Shown here: positions 1 to 6,731 of the stretch, piece after piece
Layout of the letters: each line of letters opens with the position of its first letter
Numbering within the stretch: position 1 is the first letter of the stretch
Origin: an uncultured Reyranella sp.
GTDB taxonomy: Bacteria; Pseudomonadota; Alphaproteobacteria; Reyranellales; Reyranellaceae
Assembly: GCA_937915145.1 (NCBI GenBank)
Contig: CALDNT010000241.1
Span: 1-35,289 of the forward strand
Length of the DNA: 35,289 bases
Reading direction: 5' to 3'
The notes under the pieces: model-generated
Database searches by the model: none
Seen by the model: the letters and a program-made list of their open reading frames with translations, nothing else
Told to the model about the DNA's origin: nothing
Translations under genes and position numbers: made by a program

Positions 1-485
1 TCATCATCTTCGGCGCGACCCTGTTTTCGTACGTGTTCCGCGCGCTGGGCGGCGATGACCTGGTCGCCGAGATGCTGAAAGCGGCCGGCATCGACTCGGG
101 CTGGGAGATCCTGATCTTCGTGATGTGCCTGGTCTTCGTCATGGGGTTCTTCTTCGACTTCCTCGAAATCTGCCTTGTCGTTCTGCCGATCTTCGCGCCG
201 ATCCTGGCGAAGATCGATTTCACGCCGCATATCGCCGAGAACAAGCACTTCATGATCTGGTTCGTGATCCTGATGGCGGTGAACCTGCAATCGGCCTTCC
301 TGACGCCACCCTTCGGCTTTGCCCTGTTCTACATGCGCGCGACGGTGCCGCCGGAAGTGACGATGGCGCACATCTATCGCGGCATCATTCCGTTCGTGAT
401 CCTCCAGGTGATTACGCTCGCGCTGTGCATATACTGGCCGGAGATCATCCTGTGGATGCCACGGCACTTCGGCTTCCTCGACTGA
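1..485 (+). CDS. dctM: TRAP transporter large permease (DctM family), 3' end only
   Basis: The reading frame is open from the first bases of the window, so this is the C-terminal part (about 160 residues) of a longer protein whose start lies to the left. It is almost entirely hydrophobic, with segments such as ILIFVMCLVFVMGFFFDF and the motif LTPPFGFALFY. That motif is typical of the last membrane helices of DctM, the 12-TM subunit of tripartite ATP-independent periplasmic transporters, which take up organic acids using a sodium or proton gradient. It ends with PEIILWMPRHFGF and a TGA stop. The substrate cannot be told from this fragment. The DctP and DctQ partners are presumably upstream, outside the window. 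Confidence 0.88.
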   Translation, partial: IIFGATLFSYVFRALGGDDLVAEMLKAAGIDSGWEILIFVMCLVFVMGFFFDFLEICLVVLPIFAPILAKIDFTPHIAENKHFMIWFVILMAVNLQSAFLTPPFGFALFYMRATVPPEVTMAHIYRGIIPFVILQVITLALCIYWPEIILWMPRHFGFLD

Positions 486-518
486 CGTCCAGGAGGATCG
501 GGCAGTGCCGTTTTCGGG

Positions 519-911
519 TCAGAGGCCGAACGCTTCCAGGATCGTCACCACGCTCAGCCAGAAGCAGAGCAGGAATACGAACACGGCAGTGAATCTCGTA
601 ATCCCCCGCGTTACCATGGCGCGCCGCGGGATCAGGTAGTGCGTGTAAAGCTTGGTCGCCGCCCGCAACGGCGCCAGCAGCATCCGGGCCGGCAATCGGA
701 CTGGTTCGATTCGGCCTTCCGTCGCTTCGGTTCGGGCCACGTCTTGTCCTGACATCCAGGTGGCACGCGGATCACCGAACAGATCTGACCAACTCGTCTG
801 ATTCAAGTTGAGCAGCTCGTTGGATTTCCGAATAGCACTTAGCGCTTCTCCGTCGTGCTGGCTCATGGTCATGTTGAGCAGCTTGATCAGGCGGTCCTTG
901 TCCAGCGGCAC
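519..911 (-). CDS. Small membrane-anchored protein with a DUF2786-like N-terminal helix motif
   Basis: This 130-residue protein starts with GTG, preceded by a good Shine-Dalgarno (GAGGGAG). Its N-terminus (residues 6-45: LIKLLNMTMSQHDGEALSAI, then WSDLF) resembles a short helical motif common in alphaproteobacterial hypothetical proteins, where 'LLxMxxSxHDGEALxAxRxAN' precedes 'TWxDL'. A single hydrophobic segment at residues 107-127 near the C-terminus suggests a tail-anchored inner-membrane protein with most of its mass in the cytoplasm. It is convergent with the TRAP permease gene and divergent from the next small gene. I do not recognise a function. The DUF2786-like label rests on motif resemblance only. 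Confidence 0.7.
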   Translation of the reverse strand: MPLDKDRLIKLLNMTMSQHDGEALSAIRKSNELLNLNQTSWSDLFGDPRATWMSGQDVARTEATEGRIEPVRLPARMLLAPLRAATKLYTHYLIPRRAMVTRGITRFTAVFVFLLCFWLSVVTILEAFGL

Positions 912-1055
912 GCTGTTGCTCCCTCACTCGACGCCTCGTGGGACGAGGCCTCACATATAGTGCGTCGGGGTACTCTCAGTGAAGGCATGATCAACGACGG
1001 GTCGAGCGGTACCTGTTCCATAGCCAAGTGCACGCCGAGTCGTTTATCGTTGTCC

Positions 1056-1268
1056 ATGGACGATAGCCCGTCGAACGGGGCCGAGCCGGTCAAGGCGCTG
1101 GAAAGGGCGTTGATCGGACTGCGGCAGCAGCTGGACGACGTCACCGCTGCCCTTCGCCTGTCGCCGGGAAACACAAGACTGGTAATCGAGCGGGTCAACG
1201 TGATGAAGCGGATCATGCTGGCACAAACCGAGATCGACCGGCGGCGCGCGGATATCGCCAACAACTGA
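1056..1268 (+). CDS. Small hypothetical helical protein
   Basis: This is a 70-residue, highly charged, all-helical protein (EPVKALERALIGLRQQL, then NVMKRIMLAQTEIDRRRADI) that probably forms a short coiled coil. The frame is open further upstream and an ATG at 987 is possible. The 987-1055 stretch, however, lacks the composition of the rest and neither ATG has a clear Shine-Dalgarno, so I chose the ATG at 1056. I do not recognise the family. No gene is seen in the 239 bp between this stop and the next gene at 1508. Confidence 0.5.
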   Translation: MDDSPSNGAEPVKALERALIGLRQQLDDVTAALRLSPGNTRLVIERVNVMKRIMLAQTEIDRRRADIANN

Positions 1269-1507
1269 CCTGGGCAGGGCGTGGAAAATTGTGTCGCACC
1301 TGCCTGTAAGCGCTTGATCAGGCTCATTTGTCGCCATACGTCCCCGGATGCCGTCCAAATCAATGACGTTGCCGAATGTCACTGAAGCACTATTGTCGCC
1401 GCGGGCGCACGTGCCGCGGTCGGGTCTCAGCCGGATCGGCATTTGTGGGCCATTCGTCCTGATTCGGACGTCATGGTGCTCTTAAGGAACATTCAGAGCA
1501 GTCTCAG

Positions 1508-2503
1508 ATGACACGAATGACTAAATTTTTGGGAGTTGGTCTCGGCGTTGTGGCGGTGGTTGCCGTCGCCGCGCTCGCCCTGTCGGGCGGTCTCGGACGG
1601 CAGATCGGCGCTGCCCGGGAAGGCATCCGGGCGCCCGGACCGTTGATCTCGCGCGGCTATACCGAGGCTCCGGCGGGTACCGCGGTGATTGCCGGAAACC
1701 CGTCGGGAGGCGCCGTGCTTCTCGAACTTCGTGTGATCGACGGTCAAAAGGTCAAGCGCAATGACATCATCGCCGTGCTGTCCAACTATCCTGCGGCCGA
1801 TGTCGCCGTGCGCTCGGCCGAGGCCGAACTGGTCAAGGCCAGGCAGAAGCGCGAGGCGATGGTTTCCGGGTTCCGTCTGGCCGAACTCGTCATGCAGGAA
1901 GTTGTCGTCAAGACAGAGGCCGAGTCCAACAAACTCAAAGTGCTTCAACTGGAACGGTCGAGCCTGCCGCCGGATCAGAAAGAACTCGAGCTGAACATCG
2001 CGGCGCAGGGTCTCGAGCGTGAGCAGCTCAAGCTCCGCCTCCAGAAGGAGACGCTGGCGGCCGATCTCGCGCAGATCGAGCTGGAGATCAGCATCATCAT
2101 GGCTGACCTCGACAACGCGCGGACAACCCGTGAACAGGCACTCGTCCGCACACCACTCGATGGCGTTGTGGCGGAAATCTACACGCGACAGGGCGAGCAG
2201 GTATCCGGCAACGGCATCGCCAAGATCGTCGATCTGAGTCAGGTGCGTATCCTGGCGGAAATCGACGACATACACATCGGCCGGGTTGTTCAGGGCGGCA
2301 AGGTCGAGGTCACGTTTCGGGGCAGCCCGATCGTCTATCAGGGAACGGTTTCGCGCGTGTCGCCGGTGGTAAAGCGCCTGAAGCGAAGCCAGGCCGATTC
2401 CGGTGAAGGAAACGTCAATCTGGTGGAGGTGGAGATTGTCCTCGACGATCCGGCTAGAATGCCCCGGGTACTGTCTCGCGAGACGCGTGTCGTCTATCTG
2501 TGA
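1508..2503 (+). CDS. HlyD/DevB-type periplasmic adaptor of an ABC exporter
   Basis: This 331-residue membrane-fusion protein has an N-terminal membrane anchor (residues 6-27). It is followed by a split biotinyl-lipoyl domain (about 55-98, and 212-242 with the return motif LVRTPLDGVVAEIYTRQGEQ), a long alpha-helical hairpin (about 98-212, rich in E, K, L and Q) and a beta-barrel (243-331). Such adaptors connect an inner-membrane transporter to an outer-membrane channel. The form resembles DevB, the adaptor of DevBCA exporters, which work with an FtsX-like permease and an ATPase. No transporter gene is adjacent: the next gene encodes an isomerase. The only FtsX-type permease/ATPase pair in view is at 8549-10432, so partnership is possible but unproven. 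The ATG at 1508 lacks a close Shine-Dalgarno, and an ATG at 1517 is an alternative. Confidence 0.85.
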   Translation: MTRMTKFLGVGLGVVAVVAVAALALSGGLGRQIGAAREGIRAPGPLISRGYTEAPAGTAVIAGNPSGGAVLLELRVIDGQKVKRNDIIAVLSNYPAADVAVRSAEAELVKARQKREAMVSGFRLAELVMQEVVVKTEAESNKLKVLQLERSSLPPDQKELELNIAAQGLEREQLKLRLQKETLAADLAQIELEISIIMADLDNARTTREQALVRTPLDGVVAEIYTRQGEQVSGNGIAKIVDLSQVRILAEIDDIHIGRVVQGGKVEVTFRGSPIVYQGTVSRVSPVVKRLKRSQADSGEGNVNLVEVEIVLDDPARMPRVLSRETRVVYL

Positions 2504-2534
2504 AGGTCCGACACCGGATGAGTGAGGAGAGGGC

Positions 2535-3161
2535 GTGAAGGAAATCGAATATTTTTATTCCGCGCATTCGGCCTTCGCTTATCTGGGGTCGGTTCACTTC
2601 ATGAAGTTGGCGGCCGCCTCGGGCCGGCGGATTGTGCATAGGCCGGTCGATCTGCGCCGCGTTGTGGCCGAGGCGGGCGCGGTGCCGTTCGACGCCCGCG
2701 GCAAGGCCCATCGGGCCTACTATTTTGGTCGCGAGATCGAGCGCTGGAGCGAGGAGCGCGGCGCGCCGTGGATCGGCCGTATACCGAGCCATCACGCCAA
2801 CGACATCGCCCTGCCCAACGGCATGCTGATCGCCGGCCTCACCCTTGGCCTCGGGATCGACCGTCTGGCACATGCGTTGCTGGAAGCCCACTGGCGGCGC
2901 GACGCCGACCTGGCTGATCGGGCTGCTCTGGCCGAGATCGGCCGTGACGCCGGCTATGACCCGGCACCGCTTCTCGACCTCGCGCTGTCGCCGAAAGTCC
3001 AGACAATCTATCAGGCCAACACGGAGGAAGCGATCCGCCGCTCGGTGTTCGGCTCGCCGACCTACTTCGTCGACGGCGACATGTTCTATGGGCAGGATCG
3101 CCTCGACATGGTCGAGCGCGCGCTTGACCGGCCCTATGGCGGGAAATGGCCCCGGGATTGA
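2535..3161 (+). CDS. DsbA-family isomerase, 2-hydroxychromene-2-carboxylate (HCCA) isomerase-like
   Basis: This 208-residue protein has the thioredoxin/GST-kappa fold typical of HCCA isomerases. The start IEYFYSAHSAFAYLGS matches the first beta strand and helix of the family, which carries Ser rather than a CxxC redox motif. The C-terminal VFGSPTYFVDGDMFYGQDRL contains the cis-proline loop and the strongly conserved GQDRL signature. Family members isomerise glutathione-linked aromatic intermediates, as NahD does in naphthalene breakdown, but most genomic copies have unknown substrates. The start is GTG at 2535 with a GAGGAGA Shine-Dalgarno. It lies 31 bp after the HlyD gene and may share its transcript. 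A second, diverged member is at 14105. Confidence 0.87.
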   Translation: MKEIEYFYSAHSAFAYLGSVHFMKLAAASGRRIVHRPVDLRRVVAEAGAVPFDARGKAHRAYYFGREIERWSEERGAPWIGRIPSHHANDIALPNGMLIAGLTLGLGIDRLAHALLEAHWRRDADLADRAALAEIGRDAGYDPAPLLDLALSPKVQTIYQANTEEAIRRSVFGSPTYFVDGDMFYGQDRLDMVERALDRPYGGKWPRD

Positions 3162-3179
3162 GCGGCTGGGCGTTCCGCT

Positions 3180-3530
3180 TCAGATCGCCTTGCGGACGAT
3201 ATGCCGGCGGTTAGACGTGAAGGGGCGGACCTCGCCCGGCCAGCGCCCTTTTTCCGCCGCTGCGGCCCAGGCCGCGCTCAGCAGGACTTCCGGACTGTCG
3301 ATTTCGTAGATCGCGACATAGTTGGGCTCGCTGCCGCCGTCGAGTAGTTTGCGCTCGCCGGCGAGATTGAATGCCGCCGGTTCGGTCTTCCAGCGCGTGA
3401 CCGCCTTGACGCCCGGCACCGTCAGCAGCAACGGTACATGCTCGGTGTCATAGACTTCGTTGAACAGCGCTTCCTTCTCCTTCGTCACATCCATGCTGAC
3501 GATGAAAAGGTATTTCGTGGCGGTCGGCAT
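3180..3530 (-). CDS. Small dimeric alpha/beta-barrel protein (EthD/DUF4286-like)
   Basis: This is a 116-residue protein. I chose the ATG at 3530 because GGGAGAGAC lies directly upstream. A longer frame runs to 3626 but adds a low-quality N-terminus. The pattern YLFIVSMDV, then YDTEHVPLLLTVPGV, then YVAIYEIDSPEVL is the usual beta-alpha-beta layout of ferredoxin-like barrel proteins (EthD, DUF4286 and relatives). The Tyr-x-x-x-His-x-Pro segment with the following V-P-G-V is highly characteristic. These proteins often accompany catabolic operons and may bind or transform small aromatic or aliphatic intermediates. Their catalytic role is usually unknown. It is convergent with the isomerase gene (18 bp apart). 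Confidence 0.75.
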   Translation of the reverse strand: MPTATKYLFIVSMDVTKEKEALFNEVYDTEHVPLLLTVPGVKAVTRWKTEPAAFNLAGERKLLDGGSEPNYVAIYEIDSPEVLLSAAWAAAAEKGRWPGEVRPFTSNRRHIVRKAI

Positions 3531-3695
3531 GTCTCTCTCCCTTGATGGCGCGCGGCAGTCGGCCCGGAGTGTCGCCCAATTGGCCAGGGCGTGCCAGCTT
3601 GCGACCGTGGGTGCCGTTTCTTTCATGGGGCGTCTTGGTCATCGTGGGCGGGTCGGTTACGATCACAAGTCGATCTGCCGGAGGCCCCTATCGCC

Positions 3696-4328
3696 ATGAC
3701 TGACCACGACCATGACCACCATGCCGACCACGGTTCGGATCTGTCGGAGACGCAGCTTCGTGTGCGTGCGCTGGAAACGATCCTGACCGAGAAAGGCTAC
3801 GTCGACCCGGCGACGCTCGACGCGATCGTGGAGACGTATGAAACCAAGATTGGGCCGCGCAACGGAGCGCTTGTCATTGCCCGCGCGTGGAGCGACCCGG
3901 CCTTCAAGCAGGCCCTGCTGGAAGACGCGACGAAGGCGGTCGCGACACTGGGCCACGTCAGCCGGGTCGGCGACCATCTGGTCGCCGTCGAGAACACGCC
4001 CCGGCGGCACAACATGATCGTTTGTACGCTGTGCTCCTGTTATCCCTGGGAAGTGCTGGGGTTGCCGCCGGTCTGGTACAAGTCGGCGCCCTATCGATCG
4101 CGCGCGGTCAAGGACCCGCGTGGCGTTCTCGCCGAATTCGAGGTCGAGCTGCCGAAGGATACCGAAATTCGGGTCTGGGATTCGACCGCCGAAACGCGCT
4201 TTCTGGTATTGCCGATGCGGCCCGAGGGAACCGAAGGCTGGAGCGAGGAGCGTCTCGCCGATCTGGTCACCCGCGATTCGATGATCGGTACCGGTCTCGC
4301 CAGGAAGCCCGGGGAGCTTGCGCAATGA
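3696..4328 (+). CDS. nthA: Nitrile hydratase alpha subunit, cobalt type
   Basis: This 210-residue subunit carries the catalytic metal. The claw V-C-T-L-C-S-C (Cys110, Cys113, Cys115; YPW follows) holds the low-spin metal ion, with Cys113 and Cys115 normally oxidised after translation. Thr in C-T-L-C marks the cobalt type, whereas iron enzymes usually have Ser. The enzyme hydrates nitriles to amides in the cytoplasm. The N-terminus [15 protein letters not shown] is His/Asp-rich and could hold metal. The ATG at 3696 was chosen over an upstream frame opening because GGAGG precedes it and the His-rich start is common in this family. The stop overlaps the beta-subunit start in ATGA. A thiocyanate hydrolase gamma subunit is related, but the intact beta gene argues against it. 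Confidence 0.95.
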   Translation: MTDHDHDHHADHGSDLSETQLRVRALETILTEKGYVDPATLDAIVETYETKIGPRNGALVIARAWSDPAFKQALLEDATKAVATLGHVSRVGDHLVAVENTPRRHNMIVCTLCSCYPWEVLGLPPVWYKSAPYRSRAVKDPRGVLAEFEVELPKDTEIRVWDSTAETRFLVLPMRPEGTEGWSEERLADLVTRDSMIGTGLARKPGELAQ

Positions 4329-4981
4329 ACGGTGTCCACGACATGGGTGGCATGGACGGCTTCGGCAAGGTCGAGGCCGAACCGAACGAGCCGCCCTTCC
4401 ATGCCGCCTGGGAGGGCCGGGTTCTCGCCATGCAGCGCGCCATGGGACATGCCGGCGCGTGGCACATCGACGATTCCCGATTTGCCCAGGAGGCGCTGCC
4501 GCCGCAGGTCTATCTCGCAGCCTCATACTACTGGCGCTGGGCCTTGGCGATGGAGAACAACCTGCTGGCCCGCGGCTACGTTACCCGCGCCGAACTGGCG
4601 GCTGGTCATGCGCTCCAGCCGGCCAAGCCCGTGAAGACCAGGCTGACGCTCGATGTGGTCAATGAGGGCCTGGTACGCAGTTCTTTCTTCCGCCCGCCGC
4701 AGGCCTCTGCGCGGTTCAAGCCCGGCGATCGCGTGCGCACGAGAAATTTTCACCCGCAGACCCACACCCGTCTGCCGCGCTATGCGCGGGACAAGCTTGG
4801 TGTCGTCGAGCTGCTCCACGGCTGCCACGCCTATCCCGATTCGGTCGCGACGGGCCAGGGCGACGATCCGCAATGGCTCTATACCGTGGTGTTCGACAGC
4901 CGCGAGATCTGGGGGGCGGATGCGGATCCGACCCTGAAGATTTCGATCGATGCGTTCGAGCCGTATCTCGAGGCGGCGTAG
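4325..4981 (+). CDS. nthB: Nitrile hydratase beta subunit
   Basis: This 218-residue protein begins [16 protein letters not shown], the hallmark N-terminus of nitrile hydratase beta subunits. The C-terminal half (about residues 120-218) contains the SH3-like beta-barrel with [21 protein letters not shown] and [20 protein letters not shown]. It also has the terminal [10 protein letters not shown] strand, whose Arg side chains pack near the metal centre in known structures. Both halves are in one chain, unlike thiocyanate hydrolase, where the corresponding regions are separate alpha and beta subunits. Translation is coupled to alpha by a 4-base ATGA overlap. Beta shapes the substrate pocket and forms the alpha-beta dimer. 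Confidence 0.95.
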   Translation: MNGVHDMGGMDGFGKVEAEPNEPPFHAAWEGRVLAMQRAMGHAGAWHIDDSRFAQEALPPQVYLAASYYWRWALAMENNLLARGYVTRAELAAGHALQPAKPVKTRLTLDVVNEGLVRSSFFRPPQASARFKPGDRVRTRNFHPQTHTRLPRYARDKLGVVELLHGCHAYPDSVATGQGDDPQWLYTVVFDSREIWGADADPTLKISIDAFEPYLEAA

Positions 4982-4985
4982 GGCG

Positions 4986-5372
4986 ATGGCCGGGATCGAT
5001 CCGGCGGCTGTGCGGTCGGTGGCGGATGCCGTTCCCGGCATTCCCTGCGATGCCGGGGGCCCGGTGTTTCGCGAGCCGTGGGAAGCGCAAGCATTCGCCA
5101 TGGCTTTGGCGTTGCATGCGCGCGGCCTGTTTACCTGGCCTGAGTGGGCTGCGACGCTCAGTGCGGAGATCAAGCGCGCGCAGACGGCCGGTGACCCCGA
5201 TACCGGCGAGACCTATTACCGCCACTGGCTCAATGCGCTGGAACGCCTGGTCACGGAAAAGGGCATCGTCGATTCGGATACGTTGGCGCGTTACTTCAGT
5301 GCCTGGGATCGCGCCGCCGATCGCACGCCACACGGCGCGCCGATCGAACTTCGATCCGAAGACTTTCGGTAG
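4986..5372 (+). CDS. Nitrile hydratase accessory/activator protein (cobalt insertion)
   Basis: This 128-residue protein starts at the ATG at 4986, 4 bp after the beta-subunit stop. It matches the small accessory protein family that resembles the N-terminal half of nitrile hydratase beta: PVFREPWEAQAFAMALALHA, LFTWPEWAATLSAEI and YYRHWLNALERLV are typical. In cobalt-type enzymes this activator (P14K/NhlE-like) exchanges subunits with an apo-alpha dimer to deliver cobalt and allow cysteine oxidation. Its place immediately after alpha and beta in one operon fits that role. I see no amidase and no cobalt transporter nearby, although both often accompany such operons. Confidence 0.9.
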   Translation: MAGIDPAAVRSVADAVPGIPCDAGGPVFREPWEAQAFAMALALHARGLFTWPEWAATLSAEIKRAQTAGDPDTGETYYRHWLNALERLVTEKGIVDSDTLARYFSAWDRAADRTPHGAPIELRSEDFR

Positions 5373-5441
5373 ATAGACCTCGTCGCCCGACATCAAGTCA
5401 TACCGTCGGACGCTGCCTGTGTCCGGCGGCAGGACGCGATG

Positions 5442-5864
5442 TTACGCGGCGAGCGCCTGGTCGCCCGAGGCGTCGATCATCGTATGCGCCAAGATCCTGT
5501 AGGCGGCGGCCCAGGCTTCGCGCACCTCGGCAGTGAAGACATCGCCCAAGCCTTTTTCGAGAGCCCATAGCAGGGCCACGCCGACCGGCACGTAGTGTGC
5601 AGTGCCGACGCCGTAGCCAGTGTGACGCCGGCCCGGTGCGCGCACCGCCGGCAGACGCGTGTCGAGGTGGCTGAGGTCGGCCACGGCGGTGCCCAGCATC
5701 GCCATGAGCTTCTTCTTCTGGCCCGACAGGTCGTCCGGGAACATCGCGCGCACGTCGGGCGCGATCTGAAACAGCCGACCGTAGAAAAGATCGGCGGCGG
5801 TGGCGGCGATCGGCGTCACCTGGGCAAAGCTCGTCTGCACGAGCATGATCTGACGCGGCGTCAT
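5442..5864 (-). CDS. Single-domain bacterial haemoglobin (VHb-like)
   Basis: This 140-residue globin lacks a reductase domain. Compared with Vitreoscilla haemoglobin from memory, the key haem-pocket residues are present: Tyr28 (B10) in ADLFYGRLF, Phe42 (CD1) in VRAMFP, Gln49 (E7), proximal His81 (F8) in RRHTGYGV, and Tyr91 (G5) in AHYVPVG. The segment LLWALEKGLGDVFTAEV is very typical of flavohaemoglobin and VHb globin domains. Probable roles are oxygen binding or delivery, or NO dioxygenation with a separate reductase. The start has a GAGGAG Shine-Dalgarno. The gene is convergent with the nitrile hydratase operon and lies 105 bp downstream of the J-domain gene on the same strand. Confidence 0.92.
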   Translation of the reverse strand: MTPRQIMLVQTSFAQVTPIAATAADLFYGRLFQIAPDVRAMFPDDLSGQKKKLMAMLGTAVADLSHLDTRLPAVRAPGRRHTGYGVGTAHYVPVGVALLWALEKGLGDVFTAEVREAWAAAYRILAHTMIDASGDQALAA

Positions 5865-5969
5865 GTGCAGCTCCTCGGTGGCGGGTAATGGCGCCCCGGG
5901 ATTTACGCTTGGCGTGCATCGCGCCGATGTCGCGAAGGCCGAAAAGTGTATCGTCTGTGTCGTTCGCGG

Positions 5970-6611
5970 TCAGCCGTTCGACAACCGGGGCCATTCGCGG
6001 GAGGGGCGCAGCAGCGTGTCCCGCGCCTGATCGACTTTCCGCGCGAGATAGGTGGTATCGGCGTGATCGGGATGGACGAGCCTCGCCAGGCGCTCGTGCG
6101 CCGCCCTGATCGCCGCCTCGTCGGCGTCGGCGTCGAGACCCAGGACGTCGAGAGCCTCCCCGCCGGTCATGCCGCCTGTCGCGTCGCCCTGCGATGTCAG
6201 GCGAAGGTCGCGCGCCGCGGTCGGTGCGGCCCGATTGACATAGGCTTCAAGAACCGAGACGGCGCGGCTGACCGTCTCGGGGTCGGGTGCCATTGCCATA
6301 TCGAAAACCCGCGCCCGTGGCCGGAAGGCATTGAGTACGGCACGCAGCGGCTGCAGCATCGCCCGCCATTTCAGGAAGGTCGGAACGGCCAGCATGCCGG
6401 CGCCGAGCAGCATGGTGGCGGGCCAGTTGCCGGCCATGATCGTCCAGGCAAGCAGGGGAATGCAGGCAAGGACCAGCAGGAACAGCATCCAGCGGCTCAC
6501 CCGGATCATCGTTTGCGGATCGGAATGGATGAACCAGTCAAAAAACTTTGCGGCCGTTGCCAGGACGGAGAGGCCGAGCACGATGGCGCTGACGATGACG
6601 GCGTAGTCCAT
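5970..6611 (-). CDS. Membrane-anchored J-domain (DnaJ-like) protein
   Basis: This 213-residue protein has three predicted membrane helices (about residues 4-21, 41-59 and 64-80), a linker, and a C-terminal J-domain (about 150-202). The J-domain has EALDVLGLDADADEAAIRAA, the catalytic HPD tripeptide (180-182 in LVHPDHADTTYLA) and a following helix (KVDQARDTLL). The layout recalls TIM14/Pam18-like or DjlA-like membrane J-proteins common in alphaproteobacteria. These stimulate DnaK ATPase at the inner membrane. The client is unknown. It is divergent from the thiocyanate-dehydrogenase-like gene with 120 bp between starts, so a bidirectional control region is possible. I see no clear Shine-Dalgarno. 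Confidence 0.85.
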   Translation of the reverse strand: MDYAVIVSAIVLGLSVLATAAKFFDWFIHSDPQTMIRVSRWMLFLLVLACIPLLAWTIMAGNWPATMLLGAGMLAVPTFLKWRAMLQPLRAVLNAFRPRARVFDMAMAPDPETVSRAVSVLEAYVNRAAPTAARDLRLTSQGDATGGMTGGEALDVLGLDADADEAAIRAAHERLARLVHPDHADTTYLARKVDQARDTLLRPSREWPRLSNG

Positions 6612-6731
6612 TGTCGGAGACTAGCGGCCCGGCCGGCGAAAATCAGCCTCCTGTTTCCCAAATTCGGAATGTTCTTATCCGTGGGCGATGTCTAGTATTC
6701 GCGGAGTTTTAGTGGCGGAGGAGCACGGCCC

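Noticed and set aside
3696-4981. Thiocyanate hydrolase instead of nitrile hydratase.
   Set aside because: Thiocyanate hydrolase has the beta region split into two subunits. Here it is one intact 218-residue chain, and a nitrile hydratase activator follows.
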